Below, one piece after another: positions 47,840 to 59,879 of a stretch of DNA of 64,000 bases. Each line of letters begins with the position of its first letter. Position 1 is the first letter of the stretch. The notes beneath the pieces were generated by a model, which was not told the origin of the DNA, searched no databases, and saw nothing but the letters and a program-made list of their open reading frames with translations. Location of the stretch: assembly GCF_036588685.1 (NCBI RefSeq), contig NC_086386.1, positions 4,434,117 through 4,498,116 on the forward strand, written 5' to 3'. The DNA is from Mytilus trossulus (taxonomy: Eukaryota; Mollusca; Bivalvia; Mytilida; Mytilidae). Both the position numbers and the translations under genes were made by a program.

Positions 47840-50265
47840 GAAAGGACAGTTGTTACCGTATAAATTTGATTTATTTAAAGTAGTTCCTTGGGGTAAATTT
47901 CCTCAAGATAACGGTAAGTGTTGTTGAATTTATCAATTAAATGCAATTCGACAGGTCTTTACTGAGTCATAAACTGTAACAGTACAAACCAAGTCTGCTA
48001 CGAAAGGGCAAAATTATTGCCCATGGGGATACATACAACCTGTCGATAAACGTTTTTGCTGAAACGTACATAAATGTAATCAAGGAGAAAATTAACAGCT
48101 TGTATATCTGTTTGTATGGGGCAAGCCGAAGCCAACCTCTTGTTGCAAGAACTTCGTAAACTCTTAAATCGGTCATTTCACGATATAGAATATTTCCCAT
48201 TTAAACTCATACTAAAAATTTGTTAAACTAAACATAGAACACAAGTTCTTTATTATCAAGCACTGTCGTTAGAATTTCCAAAATATTTATCGCAGGGAAG
48301 GCAATGGTATCGCATTTTTCATTTCATTATTGTAGGCCAAGCATGTTTGACTGAGTTAATCATTTCTACATGGGACATATTGTTGAACAAAAATCCCTTT
48401 TATGTCAAAACTTACGTAGTGGCAATATTCGACAGATTTTGAATTGAATTGTTGATAACATTTCAAACTCTTAAGAATACCTTGAATGTGTTTAAGGTTT
48501 ATGACCCCTTCTGTGGCCATTTTTGTACGAACTTTTCAAACTTCAATTGTATCAAAACTACAGATATAATGTATAATAGATCACATATACCAAGTGGAAA
48601 CTTGATGCAAATCATTATAATTTACTATTTTATTGCATTTATTTGAAAAAGAGTACTTTGTGTCGAATTAACCAAGATTTTTATAGAAAATCCACAGCCT
48701 TTAATACAGTTAATGCAGAGATTTTTTTTATAAAATTTAAACCCTAGATTACTCACTTGCTGTTCTATGATTTGCTAGTGTTCATGTTTTACAAAAAGTT
48801 CTACCTAACCTGTAAATTCCAAAGTCACTAAAGTCGAGCGCACCCTAAAAGGTGTACTTATTTTGGTCCATATTTTTATTTGTTTTAACCAAAAACTACA
48901 TTAATAAACTTGTTTTAAGGAAATCAACGCTAGTACTGCATGCAATAATCCTATATCTATCAGTCATCAAATTGCCAAATATGAGAGTACAAGGATAAAG
49001 GCTGTGGATTTTCTATAATATTTCCATATGTTTATCATTGAATCAACTCAAGGGTACATAAACCTTAAAAATATTGCAATAAATCTCCATAGAATAAAAG
49101 TTTTTCTTCATTGCATGTTCAGTGAAATATATAAGAGGTAAGTTCTAACTGAAATGTAGGTTATTAAGTGATAAGTCACAATCTGAAAGTAAGATTTAAG
49201 AATTTCGTAAGGTGCTTTTTCTTTTTGAGGTTTAGTTATCAAAGGTGTCAGGATTGTAAACTAGTACGCCGGACGCGCGTTTCGTGTACATACGATTCAT
49301 CAGCACTTGTTGTATGTACACACAAGTCTCCATCTTTTTTAAGTCAGAAAACTGCAGTTCCATGGTTTCCGCTTGTTTTTATGTTTGATAAGTATTTCTC
49401 TTGTTTTTTGTTTTTTTTTATATATAAATTAGATCTCTGATTTTCCTGTTTAAATTGTTTTACAGTAGTCATTTTCGGACCCTTCGTAACTGATGGTTTG
49501 ATGTGTTCCAAATGTAAATGCTCAATGTTGAAGGTCGTACTTTGATCTATAACTGTGTACTTTTTACACATTGTGAATTGGATGGAAAGTTGTCTCATTG
49601 GCACTCAGATCAAATATTCTAATTTCGATATGACATTAACGCTGACATGTTTTACTTTATTTCCTCAAAAGAGAATAAAACAACATAAAAAAGTACTTTA
49701 AATTAGTTTATATAATAAATGGTATTAAATTTATGTGCATGTTTTCGTAAAGTTTCATCTTATGATGCTCTTGACCGAAATATAATACCCGAAAAACAAT
49801 ATTTCTGAAAATTACTTGAAACATTGAACTTGAACACTAAATTTCTCAAATCTATGAAACTTTCAATTTGAGCTATTATTACAAATTCACAATCTTTATG
49901 TGTATACCATTGTCAACACGGTAAACAACCCAAACTTTTTAATGTTTAATGAAGATAGAAAGTTTTTTATAACATGGCAATGGTACAATTGTTATCGAAA
50001 GATTCATTCTGGTTTATCTTTACTCTCATATATGTAACACATTTAGTGAATTAAATTTTGTCCCGCACGCAATTATTTTGCAATAATCTTTTTCTAAATT
50101 TTGAGATATAAGTTTCACAGTTCCGAGGTAGGAGCGATTGCAAAGTAATGTGTCTTTTTTTTTTAAGAAATCTCTTAATATAAGTAAACGTTGTTTCAGG
50201 TACAGTGATTCTACGAAAATATCGTCATTCTAGTTTACATGTTTGCTCATAAAACAAGACGGTTA
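47840..50265. other. non-coding stretch with repeat relics
   Basis: No host exon is supported. At 49255-49300 there is a reverse copy of the SINE tail (GGACGCGCGTTTCGTGTACA). A reverse copy of the AGTGCCAATGAGACA family runs about 49485-49615 (AAGTTGTCTCATTGGCACTC). The rest is unremarkable AT-rich sequence. Confidence 0.45.
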
Positions 50266-50270
50266 CTTTT

Positions 50271-53200
50271 TCACGTTTGAAGCGAAAGTGATTTAGTGTC
50301 TTCCGCGTTTTTCGCTTTGAATTCGTTATCTACATCGTCTTCTTTCGTTTTACTGGTTGAAGCTTCAACACAATGTAAATCTTCACATTCAGTATACTCA
50401 TCTTTAAGACCTTTATTGTCTAGTGTGGCTTTAGATTCGACAATATCTAAACCTTCACATTCAGTATAGTCATGTTTAAGATTTTTCGTGTCAAGTGATA
50501 GTGGTTGATATGGATGAAGGTAGCCAGAATCCCTGTTATTATCTTCCGAGTTGTCTCCCTTCTCTGGTGACGAGTACTCATGAACATCTACTGCAGAAGA
50601 AACAACTAGTTGGTAAGGATTGATAGAACTTTTGCTCTTTTCTTTCTTCGAATGCTTGCTTCCACCTTGTTGAACTTTTTCTCTTTTCTTGATATCTTTT
50701 TCTTGATTTACTGCCAATTTAATATCGGACAAGTACCTCTCGTCAATTTCGTCATAATCATTTTCATTTGTAATCATTACACCTTTGGTCCCACCAACAA
50801 GACATTTTGTATCCATTGCCAATTCGTTTGGATTTTGTTTAGGCAAATTTGAACCTGCCTTTCGTTTACCCTTTTTATAACAGATATAAGCCATTAAAAT
50901 ACATATTACGAACGCCAGTAATCCGAAACTACCAAAATATACACCACTCTCCTTGTTTAGAAAACCTAAAAATAAAATAAAATTATATGAGATTTCCTAA
51001 CATTTTTCCAAAACTTACAGAGAAGGAATAGGTGTTTATCTGTAATGTAATGCTATGATTATTGCCATATATTTCTATAATTCTTCGTCAATTTATCCCT
51101 TTTTGCACCCATTGTATACCAACAAATATTCAACGTTTGAACTCAGTTCTTCATTGGTTAAACTCCGATTATTGCAGTTCATTAATATTCCCAAGGTCTC
51201 CTTGTTGGAGTTGTATTACTTATTATGCCGTATAAGACTGAAATAAACCAAAAGGTATAGGTTGCACTTTGTAAATACAGCTGTTTCTCAAAACACGTCT
51301 CTTTTGGGGAGATCTAGAATATTCATAGAAAATTACTTTTGTTAACATAATGGTTCCCAGTTATGCTATCTTTGTTCCATCTCAGAGAGACATAATTTGG
51401 GAATGTTACCAGTTCATTTACATGTGCATTTGACTGTCCCTTTGGTATCGTCCGTCCCTCTTTGGTTACATTGAGATTTGTCATGTCTGTGGTAACCTTT
51501 CATTCGAGGTAGGGGTAGTTAAGAAAATTAGTCTTACATGTAGTTTAAACTCTGAGAAGTTCAGGGCATATAAACGTTGAAAATATGCCGCATATATATA
51601 TTTTGACCTTTGAAAAACATTTGGTGCAAATGAATTTTCAATTCTAGGATAAGATTTTTTTTTAAAACTTCATAGAAAAAGTGGTACAGTTTGAGCCGTA
51701 AAAGCAGTTTCTATGGAAAGTTGCATTGTTAATATTTACAGAATGCAACCTATAACACACTACGATGTTAAACTAAGAATTATTTCTTTTAAAACGATAT
51801 CATATTATTTTTATTTCAAATATTTGAAATCAATTAGCCCTGGAGAAACATTTACTATCGAAATTAGTTTTTACCGTAGCATAATATGTGCCATTAATTT
51901 CATTGCTGTCTTATTATAATTGTACATATTAGTTTTGTTATTTTATTCAAAATCAAATGTGCAAAGATAAACAACAACATTTTCTAATTATCATGTTACA
52001 ATATGTTACCTTCATTTTCAGAGTTCTTTGCTGTCTTCTCTATAACAAACAAAAATCATGAAATTTTAAAGAATGGTTTTGGTTTACTTTCCTTTAAGGC
52101 ATTTCATAAAAAATATAATGGTTTTTGATGAGTCAAATTAATGTTTGGTTTGTCCTTTTACATTCATAAATATATCTAGGTATAGGAGTAGGTACCGATT
52201 AAGTATTTATAAAACAACCTTTGCACCTACAAAACGATGGTTGATGTCAGACCATTGGTAGTTTTTGTTAAATGTGTATACTCTACTTTTAAAGCTTGAC
52301 ATATTGCACCATCAATGCATAAAAAAATATCTATGTATTTGTAATTACCATTTTAATTTATATAATTTAGTAACGGTAGATATCTAATTTTATAGAGAGA
52401 TATTTTTTGAAAATGTGGAATTGTCATCTTATTAAGTTCGGTATTTTTTTTCAAAAGCAATAATGCAAGAAAGCAAGCAAGCGTTTGGGAACATTTGTTT
52501 CCGATCTTCAGTCAATGACGCTTGTTTTTGCATCATTAGGAGACAGCAAAGTATACGCATATCTTCGGCTTGCTGAACAATGTACGTCACAAAATAGAAC
52601 TTTAAACTCAATGACTATATATATAGTTAACTTACAAGTAGTAAATCGGTAAAAATAATAGGACAAAATACATTTCCCTTAAAACAGTTGAAAAGGAAAT
52701 GCAGTAAATCTTGATCCTAAGTATTTACCTGTAATAGGAGTTATATGCTCCCCTGTTATCAGCTGATTTGTGGACTGTATACATCCCCGGATATGATCAC
52801 AACTGAATAATTATAGAAAAACTTATCAATTATTAATAAATGGTAAAAATAACAAAAAAACTCCGAGGAATATTCAAAACGGAAAGTCCAAATTCATATG
52901 AAAAAATCAAAAGTTAAAACACATCAATCGAATGGATTACATCGTTCATATTCCTTACTTGTTGCAGTTATGTTTCTTATGTAGAAAATAATAGTTTGAA
53001 TGTATCTGGTTATACAGATAACCAAACCGCTCACTTGTATGACAGACGCATACAATCAATTATCTTGACAACAATACAGTGTTATTTCGTTTCTGTGTTT
53101 TCTAACAGTGTGTCGATAACATAAATATGTCTTGAAATCTATACTTCACTTTTTTGGTTCACTGTTTCGTTTACCCCACATATTATTCTAATAAAGACTT

Positions 53201-53980
53201 GATTACAATACAAATTATGATAAATATCATCACAGCACAATATTAAAACATTCTTTTAATTTTTGTGGTAAATATCCATGATTTTCAAATAGCAAATCAT
53301 TTAAACAGCTTTTTAATTTGAAACAATAACAACAGAATGCGTTCACATGTCTTCTAAACTGAAAGAGGATTGTGTCTGTCATTTTGTGATTTTAATGAAC
53401 GTCATTAATTTATTACAGTGAAAATAAATAATCCTTTCGAATTATTATTATAATAGTATCAACATAACGTTTGGTGTAGTACAAATTACAAGGCCATACC
53501 TTTCGTGTGTTTTGCATTGACATGTGTCTGCACATTTTATACCAAACTGACCCGGCTTGCAAGGTTCGCATCTTGTTCCATTAGATTCATATCCAGTATC
53601 ACATTCTAAAATTTATCAATTTACGTTATGATTTTGCAAAGCTTTCTTGCCATTGTAATTAGTATTAATTTTGTAATAGTCGAGAAAATATTTAGCGATG
53701 CTCGTAATATACCAAGGATAAATCATAACATAAAATAAAGTCCAAGAAAACAGTTTTGCCAGATAGAAAACTGATAAAAAGCAAACAATAATTAATGGAA
53801 AACTATTAAACAACGCTGCAATTACATATACATAAAAACGAAAGGGAGTCACACAGCAGCTGTGGAATTGTGGAACAAGTATATATACATATATTACCTT
53901 CGCATATTCCACTGCTTTCTTCATAATGACGACAACAAAAGTATAATGTTCTTATAACGGTTTGTCCACTGACTAAAACA
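50271..53980 (-). CDS. MEGF/Draper-like transmembrane receptor, 3' part (5 exons)
   Basis: Exons: 53980-53898, 53605-53500, 52802-52729, 52039-52010 and 50965-50271. All introns are GT-AG, and the phases (1, 2, 1, 1) join cleanly. The product reads through an EGF-like Cys-rich region (CCRHYEESSGICEECDTGYE, CEPCKPGQFGIKCADTCQC, CDHIRGC), a short linker and a membrane helix (VYFGSFGLLAFVICILMAYI). A basic stop-transfer KKGKRK and a tail of about 200 residues follow. The tail has many tyrosines: NPYQLV, HEYSSPEK, DSGYLHPYQPL, and a duplicated unit with YTECEGL and YTECEDL. MEGF10 and Draper are phagocytic receptors that signal through tail tyrosines. This role is inferred from architecture. The first exon needs an upstream phase-2 donor, so the 5' end is incomplete here. 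Confidence 0.82.
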
Positions 53981-54719
53981 CTGCAAATATATATACTCAT
54001 ATCTTTTAATTTTGAACAAAACGTATGTACCTGTTCTAAATCAATAGCTTGTTGTACAAATTGTCGTTGGCTCGTGTCTCTGATGACATGTTTTTTTTGT
54101 AAACTGTTGTATTTGAATAGGCCATTAGCTTCTCTTATGAATTGTTTCAAATTTTTCATGGTGGAGCTTTTTGTTGTTGAAAGCCATAATATGGCCTGCT
54201 TGCTTACTTCCACTCCATTTTAACTCCGGCTGATAGTTGTCTCGTTGACAAATAATTCTCTAAGTGATTTCTTTAAGATTAAGCAATATTGCATCCAACT
54301 GTATTGTAAAATGTAATAACTTATATAAGCGTTGTGTTCCTATTGAAATTATGTTAAATTGATTTAGTAACTTTTAAGATGACTGCGATAAAGGTTGAGC
54401 TCATTGTTGAAAGCAATACAGTGACATATAGTTGTTAAATGCTTAGTCATTTAATCTCTTGTGAAAGGCTGTCTAATTGACAAACGTTCTGCATCTTCTT
54501 ATTTGTATTTATAGACGTTTTTAGGTTTCGGAGAAAATAGATGTAAAAAGGGTGAGATATTATTTAGAAATACCAATTTTATTTTTGGATTCAAATGAAA
54601 CTTAAATCTGTGGTAAACGTGTATAGGTACCCCAGTTTCTAGAAAAAGAACAATGAAAATTTGATAAAACAATGTACATGCCAAAGAGTAATGCGGAGAG
54701 TAACGGAAATACATATACA

Positions 54720-54808
54720 CGCTTTGGTATAAATATGGGATTTTGAGACCACAAACAGAAAACAAAGTTGACAATTAAAATCACAGATATGGCAAAACAA
54801 AAGTTCAA
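54720..54808 (-). CDS. possible signal-peptide exon of the MEGF-like gene
   Basis: The minus strand reads MNFCFAISVILIVNFVFCLW followed by SQNPIFIPKR and a GTATATG donor-like sequence. It is a good signal peptide in the right place and orientation. However, the donor phase (0) does not match the phase-2 entry of the exon at 53980, so an intermediate exon would be needed and I did not find one. Confidence 0.3.
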
Positions 54809-54849
54809 AGGATTAATAAGCTTGATATATTGCTAGACTTCTATATAGT

Positions 54850-56015
54850 AAACCATTTTTTTTAGAAATGAATGCCAATCCTGTATCATTTCGATCCCGT
54901 ATTATATTTTATAAGGAATAATACACATTCACTGCAACATAAGGGGAAGGTGAACTTTGGAATTCAAATCAATGTATATGTTACCTTTTTTCTTTGCTGC
55001 AAACTCCCAATTTAACACATTGTGTTCTGGGCAAATAGAACAAAACAACATAAAATATTATTTGGCCAGCATCCATATTGGAACATCACTTACATCTAAA
55101 TTGAATATAAGGAAATAATTGTTTTATCGATTCAAAAACAATATGATATTTCCGGTTTGATATACTATGGTTTAATTGTAATTCCAAATACCTGTATCCA
55201 ATAAAACATGAATTTTATACTTGAACGGAAACAATCGAGAAGTATTCTGATATTCAATTACATTTGAATAAATATAAACAAGTTTCCGTGTTTCAGGTTT
55301 TATTTATAATGAATTTTTTATTGGTTTTATAGATTAAACTTCTTTTCGCTGTTCTATATAGGGGCTACACAGTTTTTTGGAAGAGGGGAAGAGCAATGTG
55401 CGCAAAAAGAATCTGGTGACTTAATAAAGATTTTACAATACCCTCAAAGTTTTATGCTTTCATGAAATATCATTGGTATGGTCATAATTGTAAAATAACT
55501 GTTAATTTTGATACTTCGAAGTTTATAAAATACTAAGGATTTCCAACTCTAAATTTATCTAGATGAGACTTTATTGAACGTTTTATGAGAGTTATTTTGA
55601 GATTTGTTTTTCGTCTCTGGCAGTCTTCAGTATATTGTCACTTTATGATGATTTATGGAAAACTATCCTGTTTTGTTTTTAATTTGTGTTATTCGAGCGT
55701 CGTCTTTTATAGACGACCGCGTGTCTGACATACACAGTTTATCTAGTATCTATGACGTGTTCAGTCATAAGTTGCACTCTGTTCAGATAGAATTTGTTTG
55801 CGTCAATTAGGCAAATCTGTAAATATATTGATTCTCATTTGACGACAACTTATATTCAAGGTGTTAATGTTGTAGTCCATATATATTTTAAACAGGAAGG
55901 ACTTCGGGTTAGATATAATAACTAATTCAGTTATAATATCTCCTCTATATTTTTAGATTTCTTTTGTAGCCATTTTTAATTAACGGTTTTATGATATATG
56001 AAAAAGCTTTCCTGT
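54850..56015. other. non-coding stretch, no gene seen
   Basis: AT-rich. At 55689-55735 there is a decayed SINE tail (GAGCGTCGTCTTTTATAGAC). Nothing else is recognised before the first B repeat of the DIRS element. Confidence 0.4.
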
Positions 56016-56017
56016 GT

Positions 56018-56129
56018 TTCTTCTACAATTACTACGCCCCATAGACTACCCAACTCTAGGCACATAACACTAATAAAAAACCAAACTAAAGTTCAAATTG
56101 AATACCCTCACGACAGTGCCATGTGCTGA
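56018..56129 (-). repeat. DIRS split direct repeat B2
   Basis: About 112 bp, matching 56408-56519 with roughly six differences. Shared segments include ACGCCCCATAGACTA, CCAAACTAAAGTTCAAATTG and CGACAGTGCCATGTGCTGA. Confidence 0.9.
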
Positions 56130-56254
56130 TTTTAATTGCACATTATGATACATAATATCATGTCGACAATATAGTCAAGTAATTCATAATTACTACTGAA
56201 ATCAAAACATTTCATATGACATCAAATAAATTCACATAAGCAAGATAACAAAAA

Positions 56255-56409
56255 ATTAACTGAGAAACACGTCTTGTCGAGTCGGCCCTGTCGTGCTGAA
56301 TGGCTAAATCCCACGAAGCGCGGGAAAAAAACTAACGGTCTATGGGAGACAACTAGAAGAAATTAATTTCAATCTAATTCAGTTCCTTCAAAGGGTTGAA
56401 ATTACATTT
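56255..56409 (-). repeat. DIRS split direct repeat A2
   Basis: About 155 bp, matching 62014-62168 with few differences. Shared segments include TTAACTGAGAAACACGTCT, CGGCCCTGTCGTG, GAAGCGCGGGAAAA and CTATGGGAGACAACTAGAAG. Confidence 0.9.
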
Positions 56410-56519
56410 CTTCTACAATTTCTACGCCCCATAGACTATCCAACTCTAAGCACATAAGACTAATAAAAAACCAAACTAAAGTTCAAATTGAATACCCACA
56501 CGACAGTGCCATGTGCTGA
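56408..56519 (-). repeat. DIRS split direct repeat B1
   Basis: Abuts A2 with almost no gap and precedes the recombinase end, as the B1-A2 junction of split-repeat elements should. Confidence 0.9.
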
Positions 56520-56598
56520 ACTACAAAGAACGGGAAATAATTTGTTTATCTTGCTTAAAGAACTTAATTCACTTTGAAAATAAAAAGTCAATACCAGG

Positions 56599-57605
56599 TT
56601 ATAAACCTAAATTTTTAGAATCAATTAATCTGTCTATTAAAGAATCTTTAATACAGCCGTCCTTTGCCGTCTCTGAACGCCATCTGTCATGTCTTTTGAA
56701 CAATCGATCGGAAATACCTAAATTAGCACAAGTTGTAGCTCCGCCAGAACGTAAACTGTGCAATCCATATTTCTTAATATTTGACACAAATGGTTGAAAA
56801 GCTTCAATAAATAATTCTCTCATGTGTGTAAGACAGAGGTTTATTTTCCTTTCGGAGAACATATATATCCTTGAATTTTGTTAAATTTCTAAAAATAAAT
56901 TCTTCTCATTCCGGCGAAATATCAACCCACAACAAATATAACTTTAAATTCTTAACTGGACACATATCGGAATCCATACAGGCTATTACTACAGAATTAC
57001 CATCACGATAAATATCAGTTTTACTTTTCGGAATAAATATAGATATATAACTTAATTCAAAAGTGCTCCGTATCCGTACATCTCCGTATATCTAATAGCT
57101 CGGATACTCTTAAAAAACCTGAGTAAGCGAGTAAACACGCACATATAATACGCTGTGACATAACATTATATTCCTTAAATAACGAACTATACATTATAGA
57201 TAGAAGCTCAGGAGTAACTGGTTCCTTTTTCTCAATTCGAGTAGCTAATCGGCGTTTTGCACCTTCTAAAACATTTTTCACAACTAAATTATCAGTAGGA
57301 GACGTTTGACCAATCATATGATATGCCCATTGTATACTATAAAATGCTGAAATAACCGGACTAGCAGTGTGACTGTTCTGAACTAATGAAGATAAATATA
57401 GTGCCACGTGCAAAGATTTTGCCGGTAAAATATCACAACGACTTATACCGTTATGAAAGCCCACTTTTTCCAACGGATAAATCCTGCATGATAAGTTTTA
57501 ACGGTACTGTCATCTTTAGATTCGCAAAGTAAATCCATAAGAACATCAACATTGGTATGCAGAGCTGGTGGCAAAAAGGCAAAAATTAATCTCAGATTCA
57601 TAGGC
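56599..57605 (-). pseudogene. DIRS tyrosine recombinase, nucleophile lost
   Basis: The N-terminal helical domain is readable at 57600-57450 (DLLCESKDDSTVKTYHAGFI, RWKKWAF). The central part is at 57473-57057 (ISAFYSIQWAYHMIG; catalytic Arg in AYSGFLRVSELLDI). The C-terminal part is at 56862-56599 (H-x-x-R in YGLHSLRSGGAT; then HDRWRSETAKDG). Where the family has the nucleophilic Tyr (KDGY), this copy has Cys: codon TGT at 56653-56655, one transition from TAT. Frame breaks lie near 57450 and 57060-56870. The product could not cut DNA. Confidence 0.82.
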
Positions 57606-57624
57606 CTGCAAAAATACATGTATA

Positions 57625-58615
57625 CACATGGAAAAAAGTATTGCAACACCAAATTAAAATTGAAATTAAAAAAACACTCGGTGAATTTTTATCTGCACAT
57701 GCAGCTACTGTACCCGTAAACAGCAAAACAGATGTTTTCATCCTCATTGTTTTCAACACTTTAAATAACCAAGTTTTTAAAGTTATGTGATTGACAACTT
57801 GTAATGGGTCCTCGACAACTCTAAACTGCAACAAAATGACAGATTATCAGCAGGAGAGAAGCAGGGGTGTCGCTGTAACAACTGCCTGCACGTATTGTTG
57901 GTCAACACCATTCCACTAAAAGTCGTTTTGAGAATAACAATGGCACTAAACGATGTTAAAGACCTTCCGAGATAGAGAAGCCCCCCTATACCATTTGCTA
58001 GGGAAAATCAAGCATAATAAAGGTTGTCAAAAGGGAACCAATTGCATACACTACAATACCAAAAAGAGAGTGGTGGGCATACATGAACCGTTTAAAAAGA
58101 ACTGTTCGAGATCGACTCATCGCTACTGGTTATCATGCGATAAGACCATTTCGGAGACCTTTGCTTACGAACAGACACACATTTTTCCGTATCCAATGTA
58201 TTGCAGAGCTCGCTAAAGTTAAAAATTAGCATCGTGGAGGAAGATTCATTGTTCCAATGGAATTCGGGTCATCTTCCTGAGACGGATCGTAGCCCAGATT
58301 TGAACCTCATCGAGCAACCATGATGTGAACAGTCATCTGAAGATTAATTTTGAAATGTCTGACATTGTGAAGTTCGACTACAGTCAAAGTTGTAAAATGC
58401 ATTTTTTTGTACAAAAAACACTTAATTTTGTTATTAAAATTGGGGTTATTTATATCATTTTTTTCAAACATTCTTTTGATCGTTTCAATGCCAATGTTAT
58501 CATAAACTATGTTTCAATAATATTATACAAATATCTTATTATGTATCATCCAAAAACAGAGGCTGATTTTTCAAGTTTTGAAAAATCAAGGTATTGCAAT
58601 ACTTTTGTCCATGTG
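57625..58615 (+). mobile_element. Tc1-like transposon, internally deleted, nested in the DIRS
   Basis: The ends are CACATGGAAAAAAGTATTGC at 57625 and the complement of CACATGGACAAAAGTATTGC ending at 58615, each flanked by TA. In pieces, the interior reads a Tc1 paired-domain part (VRDRLIATGYHAIRPFRRPL, then LLTNRH) and the C-terminal catalytic signature RSPDLNLIEQ. The segment between them, with the first two catalytic residues, is missing, and there are stops and shifts. It lies between the recombinase and the post-RT region of the DIRS element. Confidence 0.82.
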
Positions 58616-58877
58616 TATATAAACAATAATTTAACAATAAAAGAATCTTAAATGTAAGAAACTATCAACAGAAAAACACTTGTTAGTACATCTCACAAGA
58701 CTATGTACAATAGTCTTAATGTTGATCATTAACATTTGTATTTGTTAGTAAATTAGTTCTCAACAAGGCCAATTAAAAGCCTTAATTCTAAAATCTGAAC
58801 ATATCATCTGTAAAATCCCGATAAGCCTACACAGCTTCATAAACAAAATAGGTTCACAACCTACATACATATCAGTA

Positions 58878-59130
58878 TTATATTCTGAAATCTAGGCTCA
58901 AAGCTAACATCTTAAATGTAAGATCAGTGTTACCAAAAATGGCCTTCTTGCTTTTACCAGGAGTATAAAACTCCTTACCGCTTGATAATTCTACATATGC
59001 CATAACTTGATCTGTGAAATCGCCCCCATTTGGGCATAACATAGGCCAATAACTTGCGGATGGCCAGCTAGGAACAATCAATATACCTACAGCGTTGCAT
59101 TGTCTCATGTAATTAACCACGTGGTAATAT
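58878..59130 (-). pseudogene. DIRS post-reverse-transcriptase fragment
   Basis: It reads MRQCNAVGILIVPSWPSASY then WPMLCPNGG and MLALSLDFRI. The VP-x-WPSA-x-WP segment is found C-terminal to the RNase H region of DIRS polyproteins. The RNase H core itself is not recognisable in this copy. Confidence 0.6.
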
Positions 59131-59131
59131 A

Positions 59132-59215
59132 TATAGATATAGGAAGATGTGGTGTGAGTGCCAATGAGACAACTCTCCATCCAAATAACAATTTAAAAAT
59201 TAAACCATTATAGCA
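59132..59215 (+). repeat. interspersed repeat inserted in the DIRS element
   Basis: ATATAGGAAGATGTGGTGTG, AGTGCCAATGAGACAACTCT and CCATCCAAATAACAATT are nearly the same as in the copy at 4261. The sequence from here to about 59880 is also foreign to the DIRS frame and holds the hairpin at 59396. Confidence 0.65.
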
Positions 59216-59395
59216 GTTTTACAAAATTGTTATATTTGTATACTTTTAGTTATTTATTGTACAGTAGAATGATTCTGCTACCTAAATATGGGCTGTTATA
59301 TATCAGGTTCTAGCACCATTAAGTCATGCTAAATTACTGAAATCTTCACAATTCTAGCATTTTAGTTAAGTTTTAGACGGTTTTCGTGTGAAACG

Positions 59396-59500
59396 AAGTG
59401 GCCGCATTCGTGTTCATCCTTAATATTAAAATGTAAGTTGTATTTTATGATAATACATAACATATATCAAGATTGAGGATGAACACGGATGCGGCCACTT
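59396..59500. repeat. inverted repeat, 25-bp arms
   Basis: AAGTGGCCGCATTCGTGTTC at 59396 pairs with GAACACGGATGCGGCCACTT ending at 59500, with one mismatch, around a 53-nt AT-rich loop. It probably belongs to a short insertion within the DIRS element. Confidence 0.7.
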
Positions 59501-59879
59501 TCATTTTTAACAAAAAACATCTGAAAAGTGACATTTTTCGGCATATTTTGGTAGATTTTTCATATTTGAGCTTGAATCGGGTTGTTTTTAATGACAGAAT
59601 CAGTTAACATCTTTCACATAAATTAATCGATTCAAATGAAATAGACACTTAAGTGTTTAAAAAGTGGTCAAACTCTTTCGTCAGATGAACCGGAAATTTG
59701 AGGCCAAAATCGGTCCGTACCGGACCTACTCCTTTCCAATAACTAAGTATGTAGATATAATCTGATTTACAACAGATGCAACTTTTTTCACAAACACGCT
59801 TTTACGCCCAGTCAAACAAGATATAATGTCATCCATAGAATGTATCATCTTGTTTATTCTGTTATCTGGTGTTTTGTAT

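Noticed and set aside
53806..54213. Minus-strand open frame starting MEVSKQAILWLS
   Set aside because: Only its last part (from 53980) is a phase-consistent exon of the MEGF-like gene; the upstream part is intron and repeat sequence read through by chance.
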